Shown: positions 1 to 9,146, numbered from the stretch's first letter. The stretch: 64,000 bases of DNA from Flavobacterium circumlabens (GCF_004345565.1 NZ_SLWA01000003.1:620001-684000); one strand, 5' to 3'. Numbers and translations: made by a program. Notes: a model not told the origin generated them from the sequence alone.

Positions 1-196
1 CAAACGAATACCCATTGAAGTCGTGTTTCATGATACCATAAACGCCATCCAAAGCACTTCTGAAACCTCCTTCAGTCTGAAGCAGCGTACCCGGAGCTAA
101 TTCGTCCAGCGGTTGTCTGTTTATAATATCATCAGAACAACTGCTTAAAAAAATAAACATTGCTGCAGTAAAAAGTAATTTTATATTTGTTTTCAT
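1..196 (-). CDS. SusD/RagB-family nutrient-binding lipoprotein, N-terminal part only
   Basis: The gene runs off the left edge, so only about 65 residues are visible. They start with a lipoprotein signal peptide (MKTNIKLLFTAAMFIFLSSC), whose Cys is the likely lipidation site. Next comes the DDIINRQPLDELAPGTLL segment typical of mature SusD N-termini, then a GFRSALDGVYGIM helix. SusD proteins are surface glycan-binding lipoproteins that act as a lid on the SusC transporter. The gene starts 11 nt after the SusC stop on the same strand, the standard susC-susD order. The substrate cannot be told from this fragment. Confidence 0.9.
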   Translation of the reverse strand, partial: MKTNIKLLFTAAMFIFLSSCSDDIINRQPLDELAPGTLLQTEGGFRSALDGVYGIMKHDFNGYSF

Positions 197-207
197 AATC
201 TTTTGTA

Positions 208-3200
208 TTAAAAATTAGCATTAAGACCAAACGAGTACCCTCTTACAATTGACGAGGAAAGCCCAATACCGCCACTTGCAGTCGCATATTCCGGATCTAT
301 GTAAGACACGGCTGTTTTTGTGAGAAGGTTTTGCCCCTGAACGTAAATTCGTAAACGCTGAATCCCTATTTTATCAGAGATAGTTTTGTTGAGGGTATAT
401 CCCAGGGTAATATTCTTCAATTTAATGTAACTGGCATCCTGAAGAAATTGAGAGGAAGCTTTGTAATCGGAAACCAAAGGCGAAGTTGGTCGGGTAAGAT
501 ATACCTGTCTTATGGCTAAATCTGTCTGATCGCCCGCATTTTTCCATGCATTCAATACATTGACATGTTGGTTAAAAGCAGGGTTGTTGTATAAATTATA
601 AATTCCGTCATTTAATACATAATGTCCTCCGGCATAAGAAATCAGGAACGACATGTCAAGACTTTTAAACCGGAAAGTATTGGTGAGACCACCATGATAT
701 TTAGGTATAGAGGTCTTATTGATGACTTGTCTCAGACCATTAATTTCGTTGGTATTAGAGGTCGTTCTGTTGGTGTTATAATCTATTAATTTTCCGTCTT
801 GTGTCCTGTATTGATTAAAGCCGGTTTTCGGATTTACGCCTGCCCAGTCCGCGATATAAAAAGATCGTATGGCGTTCCCTTCTTTAAATACCGTATATCC
901 TGAATTTACCAGCATATCCTTTTCGTTCGATAAGGATAAGACAGTTCCCTTATTAAAGGCAATATTAAAGTCAGTAGTCCATGAAAAATCTTTGTTTTTA
1001 AAATTTACAAAGTGAAGGCCTATCTCAATACCCTCATTTCTAAAATCTCCAATATTGGAAATCAATTCGCTAAAACCGGAAGTTAATGGAAGTGGTTTAC
1101 TGTTTAATAAATCTTTGGTGTCTCTGATATAATAATCAATTGTTCCGGAAATACGGTTTTTGAAAAAGCCATAATCCAGACCGAAGTTTTTGTTGTTATT
1201 CTTTTCCCAGGTTAAATCTGCGTTTTCTCCTCTTGTCAAGTACGGTACTGTGCTGCCGGCATAATTAATCTGGCTTCTGTAACCGTATAAGGATTGAGAA
1301 GCAAAATCCCCAATAAAATCATTGCCCGAAGTTCCAATACTGGCTCGTAATTTTAAAGAGCTTATAGTGATACTTTCTTTAAAGAAATCATTGTATACAT
1401 TCCAGGAAGTACCAACAGACCAGAAGTTAGCATATTTATGATTATCCCCAAAACGGGAAGACCCGTCTCTCCTGTAGGATAAAGATAGATTGTACGTATT
1501 ATCGAACGAATAATTTAATCTTGAAAAATAAGATAAGGAACCGGCTTGCGATTTACTTTCACTAATCGTAGATAAAGTTTTAGCGGCACTTATGGTTTGT
1601 ATCGCATCGGAATTGAAATCTCTGGCAAATACAGACAGGCTGTTCGTTTCGTATTCATTAAATTCGTTGCCCAGTATAAAATCAAAACTGTGTTTATTTA
1701 TTTTTCTGGCTATCGTTGCTGTTAGCGTTCCGGTATAGTTGTTATTGTCACCGTTAGCATAACTTAATGTGCCTCCGTTGACTATGACTTTTTCGAAACT
1801 GCTGCTTTTTGAAGTATTGTAATTCGCTCCTAAAACGCCGTTTAAACTTAACCATTTAAAAGGTGTATACGTTAGATTAGCACTTCCTCCAATATTTTTT
1901 CGGTTGGCACTTATCTCGGTATTATCGCGAACATACAATGGGTTGTAAGGAATTCCGGAAGAATTACCAACATCCAGAAGTCTTAAGGGATCTCCATTAT
2001 CATCAAAAACAGTCAGCCACGGATTTAATAAAAAGGCATTAGAAAACGGAGATCCAATCGTTCGTTTGTCCTCTTCGTTTACATTTCCGAAATTTCCTGA
2101 AAATCCGACTTTTAACTGAGTACCCAAATCAAAATCAACCCGCGTCGTGGCAGTATATCTTTTGTAGCGGCCGCCAAAGATATTTTCCACATTATTATAT
2201 GTAACAGAGGTATAATAATTGGCTTTGTCGGAACCTCCCGAAAAAGAAATGTCGTTTTCTCTGTTGATTTCATTCTTTAAAAGAAGATCTGCCCAATTTA
2301 CATTCGTATTGGAGTCCCTTCTTTTTTGAAGTAATGCCGGATTAGATTTATAAAACCCCAATGATTCTTCAAAATCTAATTTTTGAGAACCATTCATTAA
2401 ATCATCGGTAAAGGATTGATCTGCTTTTTTAACCCCCAGTCTGGTATTAAAACTAACCTGAAGCTTTGCATTTCTCGAACCTCTTTTTGTAGTAACTATG
2501 ATCACGCCGTTAGTTCCTTTAGATCCATAAATAGAAGTGGAAGCGGCGTCTTTCAGAATACTGATTTCTTTTATGTCTGCAGCATTTAGAGAAAATGCTC
2601 CCAGTCCCGACCTTGGCATTTGTACACCATCCACAACTATCAGCGGTTCTGTACTGGCACTTATAGAACCAACACCTCTTAATAAGATGGAGGGCGGCGC
2701 ATCGGGAGAGGCAAAGTTTTCCTGGACAAATAAACCGGGGACTACACCAATTAAAGCATCTGCAAAAGATACATTTTGTGTGTTTTGTAATACTTTGGTA
2801 TCGACTTTTGTTACAGCACCTGTTATTTTGTCCCGGGACGTTTTTCCATAACCCACCAAGACAAGTTCATTCAATTCATTGGTACTGGGTTCCAGGGTAA
2901 CATTTAGTGAAACCTGATTGGTAATTTTAATTTTTTTGGTCATAAAGCCTAAAAAACTAAAACTCACAACATCGCCATCATTTACTGCTATCTCGTATTT
3001 ACCATCAAAATCAGTAGTTGTGCCTTGTTTGTCATCATTTACTAAAATGGTTACTCCAATTAAAGGAAGGCCGTTTTGGTCTTTAACTACACCATGAATT
3101 TTCTGCTGAACTGAAATTTCACGTGTGATAGTAACAACCGGCTTGTTCGCTGTTTTTAACTTCTTCGCATAATTTCCGGATTGTACATCCAGTACCGAAG

Positions 3201-3294
3201 CAATAAGAAAAAGAGCGGCTAGTTTTTTCTTTAAGGATGTTTTTAAAGAAAATAAAAGTACCATTCGGACTTTTTTTGTTGTCATTTTTTTCAT
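208..3294 (-). CDS. SusC/RagA-family TonB-dependent outer-membrane transporter
   Basis: About 1028 residues, the usual SusC size. In order: a long signal region, a carboxypeptidase-regulatory-like domain (IHGVVKDQNGLPLIGVTILV), a TonB plug with the SusC signatures LIVVDGVQMP and GVIIVTTKRG, then a beta-barrel ending in aromatic GLNANF. Family role: import of oligosaccharides or other large nutrients across the outer membrane with SusD and TonB energy. The open frame extends upstream to 3366, but the Met at 3294 (MKKMTTKKVRM) leads directly into the positively charged signal sequence, so I prefer it. No TAnnTTTG element was found just upstream. Regulator and substrate are unknown. Confidence 0.93.
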   Translation of the reverse strand: MKKMTTKKVRMVLLFSLKTSLKKKLAALFLIASVLDVQSGNYAKKLKTANKPVVTITREISVQQKIHGVVKDQNGLPLIGVTILVNDDKQGTTTDFDGKYEIAVNDGDVVSFSFLGFMTKKIKITNQVSLNVTLEPSTNELNELVLVGYGKTSRDKITGAVTKVDTKVLQNTQNVSFADALIGVVPGLFVQENFASPDAPPSILLRGVGSISASTEPLIVVDGVQMPRSGLGAFSLNAADIKEISILKDAASTSIYGSKGTNGVIIVTTKRGSRNAKLQVSFNTRLGVKKADQSFTDDLMNGSQKLDFEESLGFYKSNPALLQKRRDSNTNVNWADLLLKNEINRENDISFSGGSDKANYYTSVTYNNVENIFGGRYKRYTATTRVDFDLGTQLKVGFSGNFGNVNEEDKRTIGSPFSNAFLLNPWLTVFDDNGDPLRLLDVGNSSGIPYNPLYVRDNTEISANRKNIGGSANLTYTPFKWLSLNGVLGANYNTSKSSSFEKVIVNGGTLSYANGDNNNYTGTLTATIARKINKHSFDFILGNEFNEYETNSLSVFARDFNSDAIQTISAAKTLSTISESKSQAGSLSYFSRLNYSFDNTYNLSLSYRRDGSSRFGDNHKYANFWSVGTSWNVYNDFFKESITISSLKLRASIGTSGNDFIGDFASQSLYGYRSQINYAGSTVPYLTRGENADLTWEKNNNKNFGLDYGFFKNRISGTIDYYIRDTKDLLNSKPLPLTSGFSELISNIGDFRNEGIEIGLHFVNFKNKDFSWTTDFNIAFNKGTVLSLSNEKDMLVNSGYTVFKEGNAIRSFYIADWAGVNPKTGFNQYRTQDGKLIDYNTNRTTSNTNEINGLRQVINKTSIPKYHGGLTNTFRFKSLDMSFLISYAGGHYVLNDGIYNLYNNPAFNQHVNVLNAWKNAGDQTDLAIRQVYLTRPTSPLVSDYKASSQFLQDASYIKLKNITLGYTLNKTISDKIGIQRLRIYVQGQNLLTKTAVSYIDPEYATASGGIGLSSSIVRGYSFGLNANF

Positions 3295-3600
3295 ACTTTT
3301 TACAATTATTTTAGTTTCGTTAGTAAATTTGTGATTTGAATTTAGGAACGATAAATAAAAAAACATAAACCGATTGATAAGTGGTGGTTTCTAATTGATA
3401 ACTGTAGAAAAAAGTATGAATTAGGGGACTTTTTTTAACTAAAAAGTATATTGTAAGCGGTCAGGTGGTATTAGTAAGTTTCTTACCGGTATACCATTTT
3501 TGATAGCTGTTTGCACAGTAAAAAATAAAAATGAAGAGGGAAGAAGAGGTAACTGCGAAAGGAGAGATGTTCTTTGTGAAATTAGAGAGATAAAAAAAAT
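3295..3600. other. Intergenic control region upstream of susC; no gene seen
   Basis: About 300 AT-rich bases between susC and the next terminator. It must hold the susC promoter, but I see no clear TTG-N20-TAnnTTTG pair reading toward susC. A short near-palindrome, ACCGGTAT, lies around 3485-3493. Nothing else could be assigned. Confidence 0.5.
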
Positions 3601-3630
3601 CCCGTTACTCTTTGTAACGGGATTTTTTTT
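3601..3630 (-). terminator. Rho-independent terminator of the 57-aa lipoprotein gene
   Basis: A perfect 8-bp stem CCCGTTAC/GTAACGGG (3601-3608 and 3614-3621) has A-rich and T-rich flanks on both sides, so it can work in either direction. It lies 15 nt past the stop of the minus-strand lipoprotein gene. Confidence 0.85.
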
Positions 3631-3635
3631 ATGTT

Positions 3636-3809
3636 TTATTTTCTGCCGAAAAGCTTAGCGAAAATGAAAATGATGATCGCAACAATAAAGATCACGATAA
3701 AAATTCCGAATCCCATTCCGGCTTTAAAAATGTCTCCAATAACTTCGCAACTTGTAAATGAAAATAGTATTACGAATACCATTAACAAACGTGTAATGTT
3801 CTTTTGCAT
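3636..3809 (-). CDS. 57-aa lipoprotein with one C-terminal membrane helix
   Basis: A small protein read on the minus strand. It starts MQKNITRLLMVFVILFSFTSC, a lipoprotein signal peptide with lipobox FTSC, then EVIGDIFKAGMGFGIF. A long hydrophobic stretch (about residues 33-51) follows, with a basic end AKLFGRK. A rho-independent terminator follows 15 nt later, which supports a real transcription unit. The plus-strand frame over the same bases is a shadow: it has no such features. Similar short proteins with the KAGMGFGIF motif are common in flavobacteria and, as I recall, are sometimes misannotated as cytidylyltransferases; the sequence has no enzyme motif. Function unknown. Confidence 0.8.
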   Translation of the reverse strand: MQKNITRLLMVFVILFSFTSCEVIGDIFKAGMGFGIFIVIFIVAIIIFIFAKLFGRK

Positions 3810-3945
3810 GATTTTGCTGTTTTAATTGTTTTAAAAAGAATTTAGTATTCTAATTATCGTAGTATAAAATTACTTCAAACAGCGAAAAAAGTTTTTACAT
3901 AATTTGGTTGAAAAGTTCCATGATTTTGGCATTTAAAGAAACATC

Positions 3946-4491
3946 TTAGGATATTTGAATCTCTGTTATCTTATTATAAACCTTTCTTACGTCTGGTATG
4001 AATTCTAAGGAAGGGGTTTTACGGGATTCCCAATTTATTCCGCTTCCCCAATTATCCATGGGATTTCTTGGGCCAATTGTAATGGTGCCGCTCCCATCAC
4101 TTTTTTCTTCATATTGGATATCAGAAATCGTCTTGATATTTAATGACTTGATTGATGATGTAAAAATACCGGATTTTATAATAACCCTATGTTCTGTCAA
4201 ACCATAAATAGTATTTGCTCTGTGTTTTGCATCAATAATAAAGCGTCCAAAGACAAAATTAAGTCCTAATATCACAAAAACAATTCCAAATAGCGCAAAG
4301 AAAAAAGGTGCTCCGGAAGTGAGTGCTGTAGTAAACCAGAAAATAGCAAAACTACACCATAGAATACTAAACGGAATTAAAAAAATATCTGATGGTCTAA
4401 AGATGATTCCTTTTTTGGGTTTACCAGTCCATATTAGATTCTCGTTGTGGTCTAAATGCTGTTGAAGTTCATGCGCGGTATTAAATTCCAT
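3946..4491 (-). CDS. Membrane protein with bacterial PH domain
   Basis: 181 residues. The N-terminal part has HNENLIWTGKPKKGIIFRPSD, the lead-in usual for bacterial PH (YdbS/DUF304-like) proteins. Two transmembrane helices follow (about residues 35-54 and 60-80). The C-terminal domain is a PH-type beta-sandwich: YGLTEHRVIIKSGIF, SLNIKTISDIQYEEKSDGSGTITIG. The family is membrane-associated and its cellular role is poorly defined. It stands alone on the minus strand, about 65 nt past the stop of the DHFR-like gene. Family call is confident; function is not known. Confidence 0.8.
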   Translation of the reverse strand: MEFNTAHELQQHLDHNENLIWTGKPKKGIIFRPSDIFLIPFSILWCSFAIFWFTTALTSGAPFFFALFGIVFVILGLNFVFGRFIIDAKHRANTIYGLTEHRVIIKSGIFTSSIKSLNIKTISDIQYEEKSDGSGTITIGPRNPMDNWGSGINWESRKTPSLEFIPDVRKVYNKITEIQIS

Positions 4492-4556
4492 TTTTAATTT
4501 AAGTGTGTTGATTTATTGTATTTTTTGCAGTAATTTAAAATGTATGGAATTGTTTT

Positions 4557-5150
4557 TTATTCTCCGATAGTACCTGTTTTAACATCGCCACTTCGCTTGT
4601 AGCTGGCAGCAATTACGCCACTTGGTGTAGTAGTGCTTTCTGTTAATATAAAGGAAGCCGCAATTGCCTGATCATCAAATAATTTTTTCCCTTTACCCAG
4701 AATTACAGGATGAATTTTAAGCGCCAGTTCATCAACTAAGTCATGTTGGAGCAATAGCTGAACAAGTGTTGCGCTTCCCCAGACTTTAATGTCACCGCCT
4801 TCAGAATTTTTGAGTTTTTTGATGTCTTCTATGGTTGAAAGAAATTTGGAGTTTTCCCAATCAGAGTTTTTTCTGGTGGAAGACAAAACGTATTTGGTAA
4901 CGTCATTAATTCCGGGCCAGCCTTCTGCATGTTTGGGCCAATAGTCTTCAAAAATATCAAATGTTTTTCTGCCTAAAAGAATATCTGCTGGCTCCATTTG
5001 TTTTTGCATGACCTTGCCATATTCCTCATCACCAAATGGAGCCACCCAGCCTCCATATTCAAATCCGCCTGATGGATCTTCTTCAGGTCCGCCCGGAGCC
5101 TGCATTACGCCATCGATTGTAATCATTGATAATACGATTATTTTTCTCAT
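4557..5150 (-). CDS. Dihydrofolate reductase-family protein (RibD C-terminal-like)
   Basis: 197 residues from the ATG at 5150 (MRKIIVLSMITIDGVMQAPGG); the frame extends 8 codons to a TTG, which I reject. The protein has the RibD-C/YyaP fold signatures: SMITIDG at the start, DILLGRKTFDIFEDYWP for nucleotide binding, and SEGGDIKVWGSATLVQLLLQHDLVDEL near residues 126-150. The family uses NAD(P)H, but most members have no known substrate, and this one is unlikely to be the true folate enzyme FolA. It follows the methyltransferase gene by 20 nt, probably as one transcript. Confidence 0.85.
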   Translation of the reverse strand: MRKIIVLSMITIDGVMQAPGGPEEDPSGGFEYGGWVAPFGDEEYGKVMQKQMEPADILLGRKTFDIFEDYWPKHAEGWPGINDVTKYVLSSTRKNSDWENSKFLSTIEDIKKLKNSEGGDIKVWGSATLVQLLLQHDLVDELALKIHPVILGKGKKLFDDQAIAASFILTESTTTPSGVIAASYKRSGDVKTGTIGE

Positions 5151-5170
5151 GATGTTGTGTTTTGTGTTTA

Positions 5171-5800
5171 TCAAATTTTCTTTGCAACTAGTATGGTGTG
5201 CATTTCAAAATCATCAGCTTTTGGATATTTAACTTCGAATGTTTTAATAATTTTAAAATGATTTTTAAAAAGTTGATTTTTTATTTCTTCTAAAGTGTGA
5301 TAATAGAAATAGGTACGATCGCCGGTACTTCCGGAAATATAACCTGATTGGGAAGGCTGCCCCTGAATAAAACTGAGATATAAAATACCATTCACAGTAA
5401 GTATTTGATTCATATTGTATACTAATTTGGAACAATCTGATTCCGAAAGATAGGGTAAACAAAAGCCACAAATAACAGCGTCGAATTTTTCATTTACTTC
5501 TTCTAATTTTCTTGTATCCATTACTTTAAAATTAGCAGATGGATTATTTAATTTAGCCAACTCAATCATTTTCGGCGCAATGTCGATGCCTTTAATTATT
5601 AAGTTGGGTTTTTTCGATAAAAGATATTTGGTAATGTTTCCCGGGCCACAGCCAATTTCAAAAATATGTAGTTGATCCTGTTTTAGAGTGTCAAGAAAAA
5701 AGTCATAAGTTTCGTTATACAAACTTAAATTCATAAACTTATCTTCATAGAGATTTGCAATTTTATTCCAGGTTTCAAAAGTTTCTTTGTATTTATCCAT
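5171..5800 (-). CDS. Class I SAM-dependent methyltransferase
   Basis: 209 residues with a Rossmann methyltransferase core. Motif I is IFEIGCGPGNITKYLL (near residues 45-60), the acidic strand beta2 end is IKGIDIAPKMIELA, and motif IV-like DAVICGFCLPYLS follows. The N-terminus (ETFETWNKIANLYEDKFM) is a lid typical of small-molecule methyltransferases. The substrate cannot be inferred. It is first in a two-gene minus-strand unit with the DHFR-like reductase. Confidence 0.85.
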   Translation of the reverse strand: MDKYKETFETWNKIANLYEDKFMNLSLYNETYDFFLDTLKQDQLHIFEIGCGPGNITKYLLSKKPNLIIKGIDIAPKMIELAKLNNPSANFKVMDTRKLEEVNEKFDAVICGFCLPYLSESDCSKLVYNMNQILTVNGILYLSFIQGQPSQSGYISGSTGDRTYFYYHTLEEIKNQLFKNHFKIIKTFEVKYPKADDFEMHTILVAKKI

Positions 5801-6000
5801 AGATTTATTGATGATAATTATTCTATTGCTAAATCTATTATTTGTGCTAAAATCATAGTTTTAAATAAATATATAATTTTTCAAATAGATATTTTTATAA
5901 AAAAAGACAAAGTTATCCTGAAAACAGTTTTTTAAATTCAATTCCAAATCAAAAAAAATATTTCCCCACCCAACACCCCAACAAATAAAATCTGATTTCG

Positions 6001-6008
6001 TATATTTG
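6001..6008 (+). promoter_or_regulatory. -7 promoter element TATATTTG for pyrR-pyrB
   Basis: An exact match to the Bacteroidota -7 consensus TAnnTTTG, 24 nt before the pyrR start. No good TTG -33 element is visible at the usual distance. Confidence 0.6.
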
Positions 6009-6032
6009 CCCAACTAAATATGTCACTACATT

Positions 6033-6572
6033 ATGAGCCAAAAAGTATTACTTAATTCAAAAGAAGTTACTATTATACTCCATCGTTTGGCTTGTCAGTT
6101 GATTGAAAAACACTTGGATTTTTCGGATACTATTTTAGTTGGAATTCAGCCAAGAGGAGTTTTCTTAGCAGAACGTCTGAAACAAATACTGGAAAACGAA
6201 TACCAGACACCTGAAATTTCTTTGGGTTATCTGGACATCACTTTCTTTAGGGATGACTTTCGCCGAACTGATAAACCGCTTGAAGCCAATAAAACACAAA
6301 TAAATTTTATAGTTGAAAACAAAAAAGTCATTTTTATTGATGACGTTTTGTTTACCGGACGCAGCATTCGTTCTGCCTTAACCGCGATTCAGTCTTTCGG
6401 AAGACCTTCGGAAATTGAATTGTTAGTGTTAATAGACAGACGTTTTAGCCGCAATTTGCCTATTCAGCCCGATTATCGCGGCCGTCAGGTAGATGCCATT
6501 AATGATGAAAAGGTAAAAGTAAGCTGGAAGGAAAATGAAGGCGAAGATGCCGTTTACCTGATTACAAATTAA
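6033..6572 (+). CDS. pyrR: PyrR, pyrimidine regulator and uracil phosphoribosyltransferase
   Basis: 179 residues, typical for PyrR. The PRPP-binding loop is VIFIDDVLFTGRSIRSAL (about residues 98-115), and the N-terminal GIQPRGVFLAERL loop matches the family. In Bacillus, PyrR binds pyr mRNA to control attenuation and has weak uracil phosphoribosyltransferase activity. It sits 101 nt upstream of pyrB on the same strand, which fits pyrimidine control. Whether it binds RNA here is not shown: the gap to pyrB has repeated GTTTAATCG/CGATTAAAC words but no clear anti-terminator pair. Confidence 0.92.
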   Translation: MSQKVLLNSKEVTIILHRLACQLIEKHLDFSDTILVGIQPRGVFLAERLKQILENEYQTPEISLGYLDITFFRDDFRRTDKPLEANKTQINFIVENKKVIFIDDVLFTGRSIRSALTAIQSFGRPSEIELLVLIDRRFSRNLPIQPDYRGRQVDAINDEKVKVSWKENEGEDAVYLITN

Positions 6573-6673
6573 AAAGTTTAATCGGTTAATCGGTTACTTG
6601 TTTAATCGAACAGCAAACGATTAAATAGTTCAACAAAAACGATTAAACAAACAAAACAATTAAACAATAAAAA

Positions 6674-7600
6674 ATGAAAGAATTAAGCGTAAATCATTTA
6701 TTAGGAATTAAATACATCAACGAGAATGATATTAACCTGATTTTTGAAACTGCCGATCATTTTAAAGAAGTCATTAACCGACCAATTAAAAAAGTTCCTT
6801 CATTACGAGATATTACCATTGCCAACATTTTCTTCGAAAACAGTACCCGGACAAAACTTTCTTTCGAGTTGGCCCAAAAAAGATTATCGGCCGATGTGAT
6901 TAGTTTTTCGGCAGCACAGTCTTCTGTTAAAAAAGGAGAAACGCTGATCGATACCGTAAATAATATCCTTTCTATGAAAGTGGATATGGTAGTAATGCGC
7001 CACTCCAATCCCGGAGCGGCTTATTTTTTATCTAAAAATGTCAAAGCCAGTATCGTAAATGCAGGAGACGGAGCACACGAACACCCGACTCAGGCCTTAT
7101 TGGACAGTTACTCCATCAGAGAAAAATTAGGTGACGTTGCCGGAAAGAAAGTAGTTATTGTTGGTGATATTTTACACTCAAGAGTTGCATTATCTAACAT
7201 TTATGCTTTGCAAATGCAAGGCGCTGAGGTAAAAGTCTGCGGACCCAAAACATTGATTCCAAGATATATTGAATCGCTTGGGGTTACGGTTGAACCTAAC
7301 TTGCGTAAAGCACTGGAATGGTGTGATGTGGCCAATATGCTGCGTGTTCAGAACGAACGTATGGATGTTAACTTTTTCCCTTCAACACGGGAATACGCAC
7401 AGCAATACGGAGTAGACAAACCATTATTGGATTCACTTGGTAAAGAAATTATAATCATGCACCCGGGACCAATCAACAGAGGAGTAGAGATTACAAGTGA
7501 AGTTGCCGATTCCGGTCAATCCGTGATTTTAAATCAGGTAGAGAATGGTGTAGCAATCAGAATGGCGGTGATTTATCTTTTAGCGTCTAAAATTCAGTAG
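6674..7600 (+). CDS. pyrB: Aspartate carbamoyltransferase catalytic chain
   Basis: 308 residues, the normal length. It has the carbamoyl-phosphate loop FFENSTRTKLSFELA, the second motif HEHPTQALLDSYSI, and the C-terminal MHPGPINRGVEI. The enzyme makes N-carbamoyl-aspartate, the committed step of pyrimidine synthesis. It follows pyrR. No regulatory chain gene pyrI is adjacent. The gap before it contains several short copies and inverted copies of TTTAATCG, which could form a weak hairpin. Confidence 0.96.
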   Translation: MKELSVNHLLGIKYINENDINLIFETADHFKEVINRPIKKVPSLRDITIANIFFENSTRTKLSFELAQKRLSADVISFSAAQSSVKKGETLIDTVNNILSMKVDMVVMRHSNPGAAYFLSKNVKASIVNAGDGAHEHPTQALLDSYSIREKLGDVAGKKVVIVGDILHSRVALSNIYALQMQGAEVKVCGPKTLIPRYIESLGVTVEPNLRKALEWCDVANMLRVQNERMDVNFFPSTREYAQQYGVDKPLLDSLGKEIIIMHPGPINRGVEITSEVADSGQSVILNQVENGVAIRMAVIYLLASKIQ

Positions 7601-7641
7601 GTTTTTAGTCGCAGTTTTCAGTCTCAGTCTCAGTTTTCATT

Positions 7642-7715
7642 TGTCATCCTGAGCGAAGTCGAAGGACTTTTTATGCGTAAAGGAGGGAGGGGCTTTGACT
7701 TCGCTCATCCTGACA
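7642..7715. repeat. Intergenic inverted repeat with TGTCATCCTGAGCGAAGTCG word
   Basis: The left arm (7642-7665) and the right arm (7692-7715, read in reverse) share TGTCAnnnTGAGCGAAGTC. Together they form an imperfect hairpin between pyrB and the next gene. A related word (GTTGTCACACTGAACATACTCGAAG) occurs near 42916. The word is, to my knowledge, widely dispersed in Bacteroidota genomes. Short tandem GAAACCT copies follow at about 7721-7742. Confidence 0.6.
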
Positions 7716-7804
7716 AACCTGAAACTTGAAACCTGAAACCTGAAAACAAACACTAAAAAAAACTTCGTACCTTAGTCTCATATTAAAGCGCTATAAATTA
7801 TAAA

Positions 7805-8137
7805 ATGAAAGTAGATCAAAAAGGACATACCGTTACCATTAAAGATACTCAGGGAGATTTTAATTCTTTCCTGGAAAAAGTAACGCAGCAATTTAAAACC
7901 TTTGAAAAACAAAATATTATACTAGATTTATTATCACATGCTGCATTATCTGAAAAAGAGGTAAAGCTGTTTTTGCCACTTTCCAAACAGCAGAAAAAAA
8001 ACAAAAAATCTTTTGTAATTGTAGTTGATAACCTTGACTTTAATGCTGTTTCAGATAAATTAACAGTTGTTCCTTCTCTTTTGGAAGCACACGATATTAT
8101 AGAAATGGAAGAAATTGAAAGAGACCTCGGATTTTAA
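7805..8137 (+). CDS. Conserved 110-aa protein beside RNase Z, possibly STAS-like
   Basis: A 110-residue soluble protein with no signal peptide. The pattern (VTIKDTQGDFNSFLEKV, then QNIILDLLSHAALSEKEVKLFLPLSKQQKKNKKSFVIVVDN) alternates strands and helices as in a STAS or anti-sigma-antagonist fold. That is inference from pattern only. It lies 100 nt upstream of rnz on the same strand, and the pairing appears conserved in flavobacteria as I recall. It may be co-expressed with RNase Z. Function unknown. Confidence 0.75.
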   Translation: MKVDQKGHTVTIKDTQGDFNSFLEKVTQQFKTFEKQNIILDLLSHAALSEKEVKLFLPLSKQQKKNKKSFVIVVDNLDFNAVSDKLTVVPSLLEAHDIIEMEEIERDLGF

Positions 8138-8237
8138 TTTCAAAGTTCAGATTTTAGAGTTCAGATTTTTTTAAATCAGGACGAATCTTTTAATTTTACT
8201 CAGTCAGCAATCTAAAATCTAAAATCAACAATCTGAA

Positions 8238-9146
8238 ATGAAGCTTACCATACTCGGCTGTTATGCAGCGACTCCAAGAACGATTACCAATCCTACTTCT
8301 CAGGTTTTAGAAATTAAGAACAGAATGTTTCTGATCGATTGCGGCGAGGGAACTCAGGTGCAATTGCGGAAGAATAAAATCAAGTTTTCAAAGATTAATC
8401 ACATTTTTATTTCGCATTTGCATGGTGATCACTTCTTCGGACTGATTGGTACTATTTCCACTTTTGCACTATTAGGACGCACGACCGATCTACATATCTA
8501 TGGTCCAAAAGGTATAAAGGAAATCATCACTTTGCAATTAAGACTTTCGAATTCATGGACGACTTATGAGTTGTTTTTTCATGAATTGGAATCAAAGGAA
8601 AGCGAGGTTATTTTTGAAGATAACAGAGTTATTGTAAAAACAATTCCGTTGAAACACCGCGTTTATACGAATGGATTTCTGTTTCAGGAAAAACCGGCAG
8701 ACCGGAAACTAAATGTTGACGCTGTTCAGCAATACAATATTCACACCGCCTATTATCAGAAAATAAAAGGGGGAGGAAATGTCACACTTGATGACGGAAC
8801 TGTAATCGAAAATGAAAAATTATCTTTCGATCCAATTCCGGCACTGAGTTATGCTTTTTGCTCCGATACTGTTTACAAGGAAGATATCATTCCGCTTATA
8901 AAAGACGTAGATGTTTTATACCATGAATCGACCTTTTTAGAATCAGAAGCTCCTTTGGCTTTGAAAACATTACATTCCACAGCAAAAGAAGCAGCAAGAA
9001 TTGCCCTGAAAGCCAATGCAAAACAATTGGTATTAGGTCATTATTCAACAAGATATGATGGTATTGAGCGTTTTAAACAAGAAGCAGAAGAAATTTTCCC
9101 GAATGTACTTTTAGGAGATGACGGGAGAAGTTTTGAGTTTGACTAA
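8238..9146 (+). CDS. rnz: Ribonuclease Z
   Basis: 302 residues, the short bacterial RNase Z form. It is a metallo-beta-lactamase fold with the zinc motif SHLHGDHFFGL (near residues 61-71), the later YAFCSDTVY and LYHESTFLES metal-binding segments, and the C-terminal LVLGHYSTRY. It cuts the 3' trailer from tRNA precursors lacking CCA. The 100 nt before it carries a run of AATCTAAAATC-type words that can pair with upstream TTCAGATTTTAG, so a weak leader hairpin is possible. Confidence 0.93.
   Translation: MKLTILGCYAATPRTITNPTSQVLEIKNRMFLIDCGEGTQVQLRKNKIKFSKINHIFISHLHGDHFFGLIGTISTFALLGRTTDLHIYGPKGIKEIITLQLRLSNSWTTYELFFHELESKESEVIFEDNRVIVKTIPLKHRVYTNGFLFQEKPADRKLNVDAVQQYNIHTAYYQKIKGGGNVTLDDGTVIENEKLSFDPIPALSYAFCSDTVYKEDIIPLIKDVDVLYHESTFLESEAPLALKTLHSTAKEAARIALKANAKQLVLGHYSTRYDGIERFKQEAEEIFPNVLLGDDGRSFEFD

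Noticed and set aside
2537..2851. Plus-strand frame inside susC (104 aa)
   Set aside because: It lies antisense to the well-conserved SusC plug domain and shows no signal, domain or promoter.
3631..3825. Plus-strand 64-aa frame over the small lipoprotein
   Set aside because: Its mirror on the minus strand has a lipobox, membrane helix and terminator; the plus-strand product is low-complexity Ile/Lys with none of these.
6572..6674. PyrR-type RNA attenuator between pyrR and pyrB
   Set aside because: GTTTAATCG words and inverted copies are present, but no terminator or the PyrR binding loop consensus could be made out.
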